Assembly: GCA_030745285.1 (NCBI GenBank)
Contig: JASLOV010000072.1
Coordinates: 1 to 13,240 of the forward strand
Length of the DNA: 13,240 bases
From: Dehalococcoidia bacterium
GTDB lineage: Bacteria > Chloroflexota > Dehalococcoidia > UBA2979
Direction of reading: 5' to 3'
Part shown: one piece after another, positions 5,743 to 12,913 of the stretch
Position numbering within the stretch: the first letter of the stretch is position 1
Layout: every line of letters begins with the position of its first letter
Position numbers and translations under genes: made by a program
The notes under the pieces: model-generated
Told to the model about the DNA's origin: nothing
Databases searched by the model: none
What the model saw: only the letters and a program-made list of their open reading frames with translations

Positions 5743-8136
5743 GTGAGCGACGCGCCGGCCGGCCGCCCGTTCGAGCGTTACCGCGCCCTGGAGCTCGGCA
5801 GCCAGGCTGCCGCGCTCTGCGGCCGCGTGCTTCGCGACCTCGGGACGGAGGTGGTGAAGGTCGAGCCCCCGCAGGGCGACCCGATGCAGCGGCAGGCGCC
5901 GCTGGCCGGCGACGACGGCATCGCCTTCCTCTGGTACAACGCCGGCAAGGCCCGCCTGACGCTGAACCTGGAGCAACCGCAGGCTCAGCGCCGGGTGAGG
6001 GAGGCGCTGGCCGGCTTCGATGTCCTGATCGACGGCAACCCGCCCGGCTGGCTGGCCGGCCATGGCCTCGATCCGGAGGAGCTGCGAAGGCAGTACCCGC
6101 ACCTGATCATCACCTCCGTCACGCCCTTCGGGCAGAGCGGCCCCTACCGGGACTGGACCGGCACGGCGCTGACGGCGTGGGCGATGGCGGGCTCGCTGAT
6201 GCGCTGCGGCCGGCCCGACGAACCGCCCGTCGGCCCGCCCTACCAGCTCGCCTACCACATCGGCGGGGTCACGGCCGCTAGCGCGACCGCGGCGGCGCTG
6301 TACGAGCGCGGTCGCAGCGGCGAGGGCGACTGGCTCGACTGCAGCGTGCTGGAAGCGGTGCAGGTGCAGGCGGACTGGTCGGTGCCGCTCTACTCGGTCT
6401 CCGGTCGCGCGACGCAGCGCGCCGGGGCCGGTGCGTTGTTCCAGCTCTACCGGGCAGACGACGGCTGGGTGCGGGTGATCAACCTCTCGCGCAAGCAGTG
6501 GGAGAACCTGAAGCGCTGGCTGGACAGCCCCCGGGAGTTCCAGTCGGACGACTGGCTGAATCCGCTCTACCGCGGCGCCCATCTCGACGTGCAGAAAGAG
6601 GTGCTGGAGCGCCACTTCAGCGGCCGCAGCAAGGTCGACCTGTTCCGCGAGGGCCAGCAGTACGGCGTCGGCATCGTGCCGGTCTATTCGCCGGCCGAGG
6701 TAATGGAGGACGCCCACTTCAAGGAGCGTGGCACCTTCGTCACCTTCCCGCTGCCCGACGGCAAGACGGTGCGCGCGCCCGGCACGTACGTGCGCATGGC
6801 GGACAGGGAGCCGCAGTCGCCCACCGCGGGCGCCAGCGCAGACCCGCTGGCAGACCCATTGGCAGGCCCGCCGGTGCGCACGAGCGCGCTCGGCAGCAAC
6901 GCTGGCGATGGGGGCGATAGGGGCGGTGGCGGCGATGGTGGCGGCGGGCTGATGCTCGAGGGCGTCAGAATCGTGGAAGTGGGGTCCGGCGCCGTGGCCC
7001 CTGAGATCACCCGCGTGCTCGGTGAGTTCGGCGCGGACGTGATTAAGCTCGAGTCGAAGACGCAGATCGATTTCATGCGCCTCCAGGGCGCGAACCTGGA
7101 ATCGAGCCTGGGCTGGGCATCGTCGAACCGCAGCAAGCGCAGTGTGCTGGTCGACTTGAAGTCGGCGGCGGGCCGGGAGATCGGCAAAGCGCTGGTCAGG
7201 GCCGCCGACGTGGTGGTGGAGAACAACACCGCCGGCGTGATGGACCGCCTCGGCATCGACTACGAGGCGGCCCGCGAGACGAACCCGGACCTGATCTATG
7301 TCAGCAGCCAGGCGATGGGCGCGACCGGCCCCTACCGCTCACACGGCGGCTTCGGCCCCACTAACTCCGCCATCAGCTCCACCAGCTACCTCTGGAACCA
7401 CCCCGGCGCGGAGCGGCCCGAAGGCGTCCAGGTGATTCACCCCGACCACCTGCTCGGGCGCATGGGCGCGCTGGTGACCTTCGCCGCCCTCGACGAGCGT
7501 TCGCGCACCGGCCGGGGCCAGCACATCGATCTTTCGCAGGCGGAGTTCGCCATCGCCTGCCTGGCCGAAGCCTTCATGGAGTCCGATCTGCAGGGCCGCA
7601 CCGCCGAGCCGGCCGGCAACAGCAGCCCGATCGGCGCGCCGCACGGCGTCTTCGCCTGCCTCGGCGACGACGCCTGGATCGCCATCACCATCGAGACCGA
7701 TGAGCAGTGGTCGGCCCTGAAGATCGTCGCGAGCATCCCTGAGTGGGAAGATGCGAGGTACGACTCCACGGCGGGCCGCCTGGCGGATCGCGACCTGATC
7801 GAGGCCCAGCTGATGGGATTTACCGCGCAGTTCAATCACGTTGCGCTGATGCGGCAGTTGCAGGTGGCGGGGGTCCCCGCCGGCGCGGCCATGACGACGC
7901 CCGAGGTGCTGGCGGACGTGCACGTCGCGGAACGCGGCTTCTACCGCACGGTGCTGCACCCCGTGATCGGGCCGTCACGCATGGAAGGAGTGCCGTGGCA
8001 GGCGGAGCGCATGAGGCTCGCCGGCCCGGTCCGCGCCCCGCTGTTCGGCGAGCACACCGACGATGTGCTCGCCGGCTGGCTCGGCATGGGCGATGGCGAG
8101 ATCGAGCGGGCGAGGGCCGCGGGCGCCCTGGAGTAG
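5743..8136 (+). CDS. Two-domain CaiB/BaiF (class III) CoA-transferase with one degenerate active site
   Basis: This 797-residue protein consists of two CaiB/BaiF domains, about twice the usual family length of 380-440. Domain 1 spans about 8-352 (LGTEVVKVEPPQGD, SVTPFGQSGPYRDW, WLDCSVLEA). A Pro/Ala then Gly/Asp-rich linker covers about 355-403. Domain 2 spans about 404-797 (LEGVRIVEVGSG, FGADVIKLES, GQHIDLSQAE, LFGEHTDDVL). The Asp that forms the aspartyl-CoA intermediate lies four residues before a conserved Gly. It is Ala170 in domain 1 and Asp568 in domain 2, so only the C-terminal half should be catalytic. DddD, the DMSP CoA-transferase/lyase, has the same two-domain plan with its Asp in the second domain, but the gene context here gives no sign of DMSP use. 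GTG 5743 starts 7 bp after the flavoprotein gene. The substrate is unknown. Confidence 0.9.
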   Translation: MSDAPAGRPFERYRALELGSQAAALCGRVLRDLGTEVVKVEPPQGDPMQRQAPLAGDDGIAFLWYNAGKARLTLNLEQPQAQRRVREALAGFDVLIDGNPPGWLAGHGLDPEELRRQYPHLIITSVTPFGQSGPYRDWTGTALTAWAMAGSLMRCGRPDEPPVGPPYQLAYHIGGVTAASATAAALYERGRSGEGDWLDCSVLEAVQVQADWSVPLYSVSGRATQRAGAGALFQLYRADDGWVRVINLSRKQWENLKRWLDSPREFQSDDWLNPLYRGAHLDVQKEVLERHFSGRSKVDLFREGQQYGVGIVPVYSPAEVMEDAHFKERGTFVTFPLPDGKTVRAPGTYVRMADREPQSPTAGASADPLADPLAGPPVRTSALGSNAGDGGDRGGGGDGGGGLMLEGVRIVEVGSGAVAPEITRVLGEFGADVIKLESKTQIDFMRLQGANLESSLGWASSNRSKRSVLVDLKSAAGREIGKALVRAADVVVENNTAGVMDRLGIDYEAARETNPDLIYVSSQAMGATGPYRSHGGFGPTNSAISSTSYLWNHPGAERPEGVQVIHPDHLLGRMGALVTFAALDERSRTGRGQHIDLSQAEFAIACLAEAFMESDLQGRTAEPAGNSSPIGAPHGVFACLGDDAWIAITIETDEQWSALKIVASIPEWEDARYDSTAGRLADRDLIEAQLMGFTAQFNHVALMRQLQVAGVPAGAAMTTPEVLADVHVAERGFYRTVLHPVIGPSRMEGVPWQAERMRLAGPVRAPLFGEHTDDVLAGWLGMGDGEIERARAAGALE
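6904..6948 (+). repeat. Gly/Asp-rich low-complexity linker coding segment
   Basis: This stretch encodes residues 388-402, almost entirely Gly and Asp with one Arg, using repeated GGNGGN triplets. It ends right before domain 2 of the fused CoA-transferase and is best read as a flexible hinge grown by slippage. Confidence 0.5.
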
Positions 8137-8148
8137 CGGCAATAGCGC

Positions 8149-8213
8149 GGCCCCGGCGCGAGATATCGGGGCCAGTCACCCGGCCCGCCGGACTCCCTTC
8201 GGGACCAGCGGGC
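8149..8213 (+). terminator. Two tandem stem-loops after the first plus-strand gene run
   Basis: Stem-loop 1 pairs GGCCCCG (8149-8155) with CGGGGCC (8167-8173), a perfect 7-bp stem with an 11-nt loop, beginning 12 bp after the CoA-transferase stop. Stem-loop 2 pairs GCCCGC (8183-8188) with GCGGGC (8208-8213), with an inner TCCC/GGGA (8194-8197, 8201-8204). Neither is followed by a T-run, so a Rho-independent terminator of standard form is not shown. They could still end or protect the transcript, or serve the convergent remnant that ends at 8223. Confidence 0.4.
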
Positions 8214-8222
8214 GCCCGAGAG

Positions 8223-8500
8223 CTACGGGACGGGATCGCTCCAGTTCGTCAGACGGGCCAGCGGGGTGCCCTGTGGCTGTCGTTTCGGCGCGTTGTCCAG
8301 GTAGGGCCAGCCGTAGGCGGCCACGCTGACCGGCGCGAGCAGCGGCATGAAACCGTCAGCTCGGTGTGAGCTTCCAGGTAGAGCTTCGCGCCGTGATGCT
8401 CGAAGAGCCTCGATGCGGCGTCGAGGTGGCGCAGCGCGTCGGCGATGCCGTCGCGGTGGACGGCGATGTCGGCGAGCCCAACGTGGTTGCGGCCGGGCTT
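8223..8500 (-). pseudogene. Decayed minus-strand gene remnant, possibly a TIM-barrel sugar isomerase/epimerase
   Basis: The 491-bp gap between CoA-transferase genes is not random. Reading the minus strand, about 8488-8360 has strong G/C third positions and encodes LADIAVHRDG, DALRHLDAASRLFEHHGAK and LYLEAHTELT. This resembles a helix plus the beta strand carrying a conserved Glu-x-His in xylose-isomerase-like TIM barrels. Near 8350-8360 the coding signal moves to another frame and continues as a plausible C-terminus (MPLLAPVSVAAYGWPY to NWSDPVP) ending at TAG 8223. No open frame covers both parts, and no full-length N-terminus precedes them; part of the sequence between seems missing. The simplest reading is a gene broken by a frameshift and deletions. 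The family guess is weak; the coding-like character is clearer. Confidence 0.5.
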
Positions 8501-8614
8501 CGATCGGGCAGCGTTCGCCTTCGGCCCACTCAAAGCCAGTGCGAGAGTGCTGCTCGGCGTCGTCGATCTGCACCGTCTGTTTAGTGACGGAACCGCTACC
8601 CTTGAGCCGGCCCC

Positions 8615-8620
8615 GAGGAG
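8615..8620 (+). promoter_or_regulatory. Ribosome binding site fixing the ATG 8628 start
   Basis: GAGGAG lies seven bases before ATG 8628. This start gives a protein that opens on the family motif LTGVRILSIET. An in-frame ATG at 8445 would add 61 residues drawn from the decayed minus-strand gene. Sequence 8501-8614 holds no other gene; a TACCCT at 8597-8602 is only a weak -10 candidate. Confidence 0.7.
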
Positions 8621-8627
8621 CGTGCTC

Positions 8628-9938
8628 ATGCCGGCCCAGTACTTGCCCCTGACGGGCGTTCGTATCCTCTCGATCGAGACGGCGGCTTCTCTCCCCGCCG
8701 GTACGCGCACGCTCGCCGATCTCGGCGCTGACGTCGTTCGCGTCGCCGAACCGGCGGGCCGGGTGAACCCGTACATCCGGGTGTTCGACACCTCACTGAT
8801 GAACAAGCAGTCGATCGGCATCGACCTGAAGGACGGGAAGGGGCGGGGGCTGGCGCGGCGGCTCGCCCGGCAGGCCGACGTCGTGGCCTGCAATTACCGG
8901 CCGCACGTGCTGGACCAGTTCGGACTCGACTATCAGTCGCTACGAGCACTGAAGCCAGATGTGATCGCGTTGCTGCTGACCGGATACGGCACGCCGGGGC
9001 CGTGGGCGGAGATACCGGCCTTCGGGCCGAACGTGGAGGCGGCCGGCGGGATGAACGCGCTCACCGGCGACGCCGATGAGCCACCGCAGCGCATCGGCGG
9101 CGGCGTCTTTGCGGACACCATGGCCGGGCGCTACTGCGCGCTCGCGATTCTCGGCGCACTGGACCATCGCGAGCGCACCGGCGAGGGCCAGTACGTCGAG
9201 GTCTCGATGTACGAGTGCATCGCGCGCGGGCTCGGGGAGCTCGTGCTGTCCGCCGCGAGCAGCGGCCAGGCGCCGAGGCGCACGGGCAGCCGTTCCGACC
9301 GTTTCGCCCCACAGGGCATCTACCCGGCGCTCGGCGAGGACGAGTGGCTCGCGCTCTCCGTCACCACCGACGACGGGTGGGCCGCCCTGGTCGAGCTCGT
9401 CGGTGACTCCCGCCTCGCGGGTAGCGGGCTGTTGACCGCCGGGCAGCGGCACGACCGCCACGGCGAGATCGACGAGCTGCTCTCCGCGTGGACCTCGCGC
9501 CAGGAGAAGCTTGCGGCCGCCACTGCGCTGCAGGAACGCGGAATCCCGGCGGGACCGGTGCAGAAGACCTCCGACGTGGCGCTCGATGAACACCACCGGG
9601 CGCGGGAGTTCTTCCAGCGTATGCGCCACGAGACATCGATCCTAGGACACACCAACCACCCGCACATGCGGCTGGCCACCGTCTTCGGGGGGTACGAGCG
9701 AACGTCGCTCACCGGTCATCGCGACGAGGGGGGCGACGCCGAGGACATTCTGCGGCGCTGGCTGGGCTCGTCCGATGACGCGATCGAAGGGCTGCGAGCG
9801 GAAGGCGCCTTCCTCGTACCGCGCGCGGTCGTCCCACCGGACACCCCGGTACCCGACTGGTTCGGCGGTCGCGACTCCCCGGATGGGAGCGACTTCGCCC
9901 AACGATTGGGACTCGAGGCGTCGGGAGACGGCGTGTGA
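8628..9938 (+). CDS. CaiB/BaiF (class III) CoA-transferase, catalytic Asp present
   Basis: This single-domain class III CoA-transferase has 436 residues. Family features in order: LTGVRILSIET (8-18), LADLGADVVRVAEPAGR (29-45), KQSIGIDLKDGKG (60-72), LLLTGYGTPGPWAEIPAFGPN (116-135 region), the catalytic segment with Asp163 (FADTMAG, 161-167), GQYVEVSMYE and the distal EILxR-like end. Asp163 sits four residues before the conserved Gly, so the protein should form the aspartyl-CoA intermediate. About 40 residues rich in Pro, Asp and Gly extend beyond the usual end of the family (from about LVPRAVVPPD). The stop codon overlaps the start of the next CaiB/BaiF gene, whose Asp is missing, so the two may act as a pair. 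The acid substrate and CoA donor cannot be named. Confidence 0.9.
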   Translation: MPAQYLPLTGVRILSIETAASLPAGTRTLADLGADVVRVAEPAGRVNPYIRVFDTSLMNKQSIGIDLKDGKGRGLARRLARQADVVACNYRPHVLDQFGLDYQSLRALKPDVIALLLTGYGTPGPWAEIPAFGPNVEAAGGMNALTGDADEPPQRIGGGVFADTMAGRYCALAILGALDHRERTGEGQYVEVSMYECIARGLGELVLSAASSGQAPRRTGSRSDRFAPQGIYPALGEDEWLALSVTTDDGWAALVELVGDSRLAGSGLLTAGQRHDRHGEIDELLSAWTSRQEKLAAATALQERGIPAGPVQKTSDVALDEHHRAREFFQRMRHETSILGHTNHPHMRLATVFGGYERTSLTGHRDEGGDAEDILRRWLGSSDDAIEGLRAEGAFLVPRAVVPPDTPVPDWFGGRDSPDGSDFAQRLGLEASGDGV

Positions 9939-11050
9939 GGCTGCGGCTCCTCGAGCTCGCGCGCGAGCAGGCGGGACAGGTCGCGAGCTCATTGCTCGCC
10001 GATCTCGGCGCCGACGTGATCATGGTCGAGCCCGGCGGCGACCGTGGGGCTCCGACCTTTGCGCCGGCCGCCAGCACGACGCGAAGAGCGCCCGACTACC
10101 TGCGCCGGCGAAGACGCAGCGTCACGCTCGATCTGACCTCAGCGCGGGGCATCCGGGAGGTGCTGAGGCTGGCCGGGACCGTTGACGCGGTGATCGAGAC
10201 GTTCCCGCCGGGCGAACTGGCGGGCCTCGGGCTCGACTTCGCGGAACTGAGCGAGGCTAACCCCGGCATCGTGCTGACGTCGGTCACGCCGTTTGGGCAG
10301 ACGGGGCCGCGGGCCGGCTGGCGGGGGACGGACCTGGTCGTGCAGGCGATGGGCGGGCTGGTCGCGTCGACGGGCGATGCGGACGGCCCGCCCCGCAAGC
10401 TGGGCGGCGAGCAGGCCGCCCACGTCGCCGGGCTGCTGGCGGCGATCGACACCGCCGCCGCCGTGCGGGGCGTGCGGGCCGGCCTCGCGAGCGGGGTGCA
10501 CATCGACATCTCGATGCAGGAAGTGATGGCCACGCACTGGACGCGCGAGATCGAACGCTACGTCTACACCGGGCAGGAGACGGGGCGGGCCACCCAGCGG
10601 CTGGGGTTGCAGGGGTTCCCTCACACCGTCGAGACGGCGGACGGGCTGCTCTTCCTGCTGCCGTTGCGCGCCGACTGGGAGACCTTCGCGGCGTTCCTCG
10701 GGCTCGATCGGTTCGCGACGCACGAGTGGTCGGACCCGGAGACGCGGCTGGCGCGCTGGGACGAGATCGAACCCCACTTCCTCGCCGCCTGGAAGCGGCG
10801 CGGCCGTTACGAGTGGTTTGAGCGCGCTGCGGAATTCGGCTTCACGCTCGCGCCCCTGGACGACCCGCACAGTGTGCTCGCCAGCCCGCAGCTCGCGGTC
10901 CGCGGATTCTTCGAGGACGTCCGGTTGACCGACGGGAGTACTGTGCAGGCGCCGGGCCTTCCCTTCGCGGTGGCCGCGGAGCGGGCGGAGAATCGTGTAC
11001 CCGAACCCGGCGAGCAGAACGAGACGCTACTCGGCTCGCGTCGAGACTGA
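9935..11050 (+). CDS. CaiB/BaiF-family protein lacking the catalytic Asp
   Basis: This class III CoA-transferase fold protein has 371 residues, slightly short for the family; it opens directly at the first strand (LRLLELA) without the usual PLxG lead-in. Conserved parts are LADLGADVIMVEPGGD (21-36), VTLDLTSARGIREVL (63-77), TSVTPFGQTGPRAGWRGTD (115-133) and STGDADGPP. The active segment reads EQAAHVAG (159-166): Ala162 stands where Asp is required, so transferase activity on its own is unlikely. GTG 9935 overlaps the preceding TGA (GTGA), with GGGAG seven bases upstream, giving translational coupling to the Asp-bearing paralogue. A pseudo-enzyme subunit that completes an interlocked heterodimer is the favoured role. 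A divergent enzyme using another residue is the alternative. Confidence 0.85.
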   Translation: MRLRLLELAREQAGQVASSLLADLGADVIMVEPGGDRGAPTFAPAASTTRRAPDYLRRRRRSVTLDLTSARGIREVLRLAGTVDAVIETFPPGELAGLGLDFAELSEANPGIVLTSVTPFGQTGPRAGWRGTDLVVQAMGGLVASTGDADGPPRKLGGEQAAHVAGLLAAIDTAAAVRGVRAGLASGVHIDISMQEVMATHWTREIERYVYTGQETGRATQRLGLQGFPHTVETADGLLFLLPLRADWETFAAFLGLDRFATHEWSDPETRLARWDEIEPHFLAAWKRRGRYEWFERAAEFGFTLAPLDDPHSVLASPQLAVRGFFEDVRLTDGSTVQAPGLPFAVAAERAENRVPEPGEQNETLLGSRRD

Positions 11051-11077
11051 GAAGACACGGCAAGTGAGGACTGGGCG

Positions 11078-11923
11078 ATGACCACAACGACTCCTGATCA
11101 GTGGCGACGGGCGCGAAACCTCTCCGCCGACCAGACCGGCTCGATCCACGATGACGACCAGGCCAGGTCGCTCGGCTTCCAGGCGGCGCTGATCGGCGGC
11201 AGCATCACCTGCGCCTTCGCCGTGGAGCGGCTCGTTCACTGCTTCGGCGAGGCCTGGCACGAGCGCGGCTTCCTCAAGCAGGCCTTTATCGCGCCGCTGT
11301 ACGAGATCGACGACTTCCGGGTGCTGGTCGGGGACCTCGATCCCGACGAGGGTGACGAGGCGCTGGTCTCGGTGGCGCTGGAGAAGCGCGATGGCGGGCG
11401 AGTGACGGCCGGGTACGCCGGGCTGACCGCCGCCGCCGGGCCGGGCGTCCCGCCGTGGGAGCGCCCGGGGGAGCAGCCGTCGCAGTCGATTGGCGGCGAC
11501 CCGCTGCCCGGCGTCGCCGTCGGCGCCGAGTATCCGACGTACACGCGCACGCTCACCGTCGCCGAGAGCCAGTCGCGTCGCGAGATGACCGGCGACGCCT
11601 CCTCCTGGTACGCCGAGCGTTCGCCATGGGGCGGTCCGGTCATGCCGAGCTTCCAGTACATGCTGCTCGGCGGCGGAGGCGCGCCCGAGGGCGGATTCCG
11701 GGCGGACCCGCCGATCCGCGCGGGCATGAACGGAACGTTCCAGCTGCAGCAGTTCGGCCCGCTGATGATCGGCGAGCCCTACACGATCGCAGGCAGCCTG
11801 GCGGAGAAGGGCTTTTCCACCCGCTCCGCCTACCGCACGAACGAGTTCACCGTGACCGACGTGGGCGGCCGCCGCGTCGCCATCGCACGCCAGAAGGCCC
11901 GCTGGATGGCATCGCCCCGGTGA
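11078..11923 (+). CDS. Double-hotdog MaoC-like dehydratase/hydratase
   Basis: This 281-residue protein has two hotdog-like halves, as in fused MaoC/FAS1-type hydratases. The first half (about 10-120) keeps a hydratase-like helix start, SIHDDDQARSLGFQAALIGG (22-41), with His24. The Asp expected five residues before is Gln19, with Asp18 one position off. The second half (about 150-280) has the equivalent TGDASSWY segment (171-178), with Asp173 but Tyr178 in the His position. It ends in the usual strands (GEPYTIAGSLAEKG; GRRVAIARQKARW). It is probably an enoyl-CoA hydratase or a CoA-thioester-binding relative with a modified active site. GAGGA at 11066-11070 supports ATG 11078. It follows the CaiB/BaiF pair by 27 bp and precedes a crotonase by 53 bp, so one transcript is likely. 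Confidence 0.7.
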   Translation: MTTTTPDQWRRARNLSADQTGSIHDDDQARSLGFQAALIGGSITCAFAVERLVHCFGEAWHERGFLKQAFIAPLYEIDDFRVLVGDLDPDEGDEALVSVALEKRDGGRVTAGYAGLTAAAGPGVPPWERPGEQPSQSIGGDPLPGVAVGAEYPTYTRTLTVAESQSRREMTGDASSWYAERSPWGGPVMPSFQYMLLGGGGAPEGGFRADPPIRAGMNGTFQLQQFGPLMIGEPYTIAGSLAEKGFSTRSAYRTNEFTVTDVGGRRVAIARQKARWMASPR

Positions 11924-11976
11924 CAGCACGGTCATCGACCTGACGGCTGGGTGTCGCCGGGGGAGGAGAGGCAGCC

Positions 11977-12753
11977 ATGGACTACGTCCTCTACGAGCAC
12001 CACGATCGCCACGTCGCGGTGATCACGTTGAACCGGCCGGAGCGCCTCAACGCGCTCGGCAGCCAGATGCGGCAGGAATTGGAAGAGGCGCTACAGATGG
12101 CGGCGCGCGACCCGGATGTGCGCGTCGCGATCATCGCCGGGGCCGGGCGGTCCTTCTGCGCCGGCGCCGACGTCAAGGAGTGGGCGGCCGGCACGCCTCC
12201 GATCAGCCAGCCGCGGGAGGCGACACAGCTCCTCAACGAGTACGGCACCCCGGATGTGATCAAGCCACTGATCGCGGCCGTCCACGGGCACTGCCTGGGC
12301 GCCGGACTGAACCTGGTGGCGACCCGCTGCGACATCCGCATCGCCGGCCAGAGCGCGCTCTTCGGCATGCCCGAGGTGGCGCGCGGCACCATCGACCTCA
12401 CCACGCCCTTCGCGCTGGAGGGGCTCTCGCGTGCGTTCCTCTCGGAACTGCTGTTCACCGGTGATCCGGTGACCGCGGAACGCGCCTACGAGGCCGGGCT
12501 GATCAACGCCGTCGTTCCGGACGACGAGGTGATGGCGGCCGCCGTGCGCATGGCGGAGCGCATCGCTCTCCACTCGCCGGCCGCCGTGCGCGCGACGAAG
12601 CTGAACCTGCTCAAGACGTTCGAGGCGACCGCCGCCGCGGAGGTCTGGGAACAGCGCCTGCGCGAGCGCGTCTCCGGCTCCGACGAGACCCGCGAAGGTA
12701 TGCAGGCCTTCGTGGAGAAACGCAGCCCGCAGTGGGAGCAGGACGGTCGCTGA
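11977..12753 (+). CDS. Enoyl-CoA hydratase/isomerase (crotonase family)
   Basis: This is a 258-residue crotonase, the normal length for the family. The oxyanion-hole segments are SFCAGADVKEW (59-69) and GHCLGAGLNL (104-113). Both catalytic glutamates of classic enoyl-CoA hydratase appear to be present: Glu133 in FGMPEV, and Glu157 in AFLSELLFTGD, matching the Glu pair of mammalian mitochondrial crotonase. The substrate loop that is usually PGxGGTQR is replaced by DLTTPFALEGL, so substrate preference may differ from short-chain hydratases. GGAGGAG at 11962-11968 precedes ATG 11977. It closes the second plus-strand run, 53 bp after the double-hotdog gene. Hydration of an unsaturated acyl-CoA is the main expectation. 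Isomerase or hydrolase activity within the family cannot be excluded. Confidence 0.9.
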   Translation: MDYVLYEHHDRHVAVITLNRPERLNALGSQMRQELEEALQMAARDPDVRVAIIAGAGRSFCAGADVKEWAAGTPPISQPREATQLLNEYGTPDVIKPLIAAVHGHCLGAGLNLVATRCDIRIAGQSALFGMPEVARGTIDLTTPFALEGLSRAFLSELLFTGDPVTAERAYEAGLINAVVPDDEVMAAAVRMAERIALHSPAAVRATKLNLLKTFEATAAAEVWEQRLRERVSGSDETREGMQAFVEKRSPQWEQDGR

Positions 12754-12814
12754 TCCCGGCGGACCGTGCTGCGTCTTCCCGGGGCGCTGTTCGGTCGCCG
12801 TCCGGGGCGCGTCG

Positions 12815-12844
12815 TGCCGCGTCCCGTCGCGGCAGTGCTAGGAT
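12815..12844 (+). promoter_or_regulatory. Inverted repeat next to a candidate extended -10 promoter
   Basis: TGCCGCG (12815-12821) and CGCGGCA (12828-12834) form a perfect 7-bp inverted repeat around six bases. Just after it lies TGC-TAGGAT (12836-12844), an extended -10-like element with two mismatches in the hexamer. It could drive the epimerase gene 70 bp downstream, with the repeat overlapping the -35 zone as an operator. Alternatively the repeat is a stem-loop ending the upstream transcript; there is no T-run. Nothing else was seen in the 160-bp gap 12754-12913. Confidence 0.35.
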
Positions 12845-12913
12845 CAGCGCCCCCTGAGCAGGGCGGCGCTCGCCGTCACCTCATCGAGTCGATCGGGAAG
12901 GGTGCGGTGCTGA

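Noticed and set aside
5644..6717. Minus-strand open frame (357 codons) opposite the fused CoA-transferase
   Set aside because: It shows no motifs and low-complexity Ala/Arg/His composition; the plus-strand gene is unambiguous.
6904..6948. Possible CRISPR-like or functional DNA repeat in the Gly/Asp stretch
   Set aside because: Irregular GGN triplets inside an open reading frame explain it fully as a protein linker.
5743..8136. Calling the fused CoA-transferase DddD (DMSP cleavage)
   Set aside because: Only the two-domain plan and the Asp position agree. The neighbours lack a BCCT-type transporter or 3-hydroxypropionate genes, so the name would be unsupported.
8445..8627. Using ATG 8445 as the start of the Asp-bearing CoA-transferase
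   Set aside because: The extra 61 residues have no family similarity and lie over minus-strand coding-like sequence. ATG 8628 has GAGGAG at the right distance.
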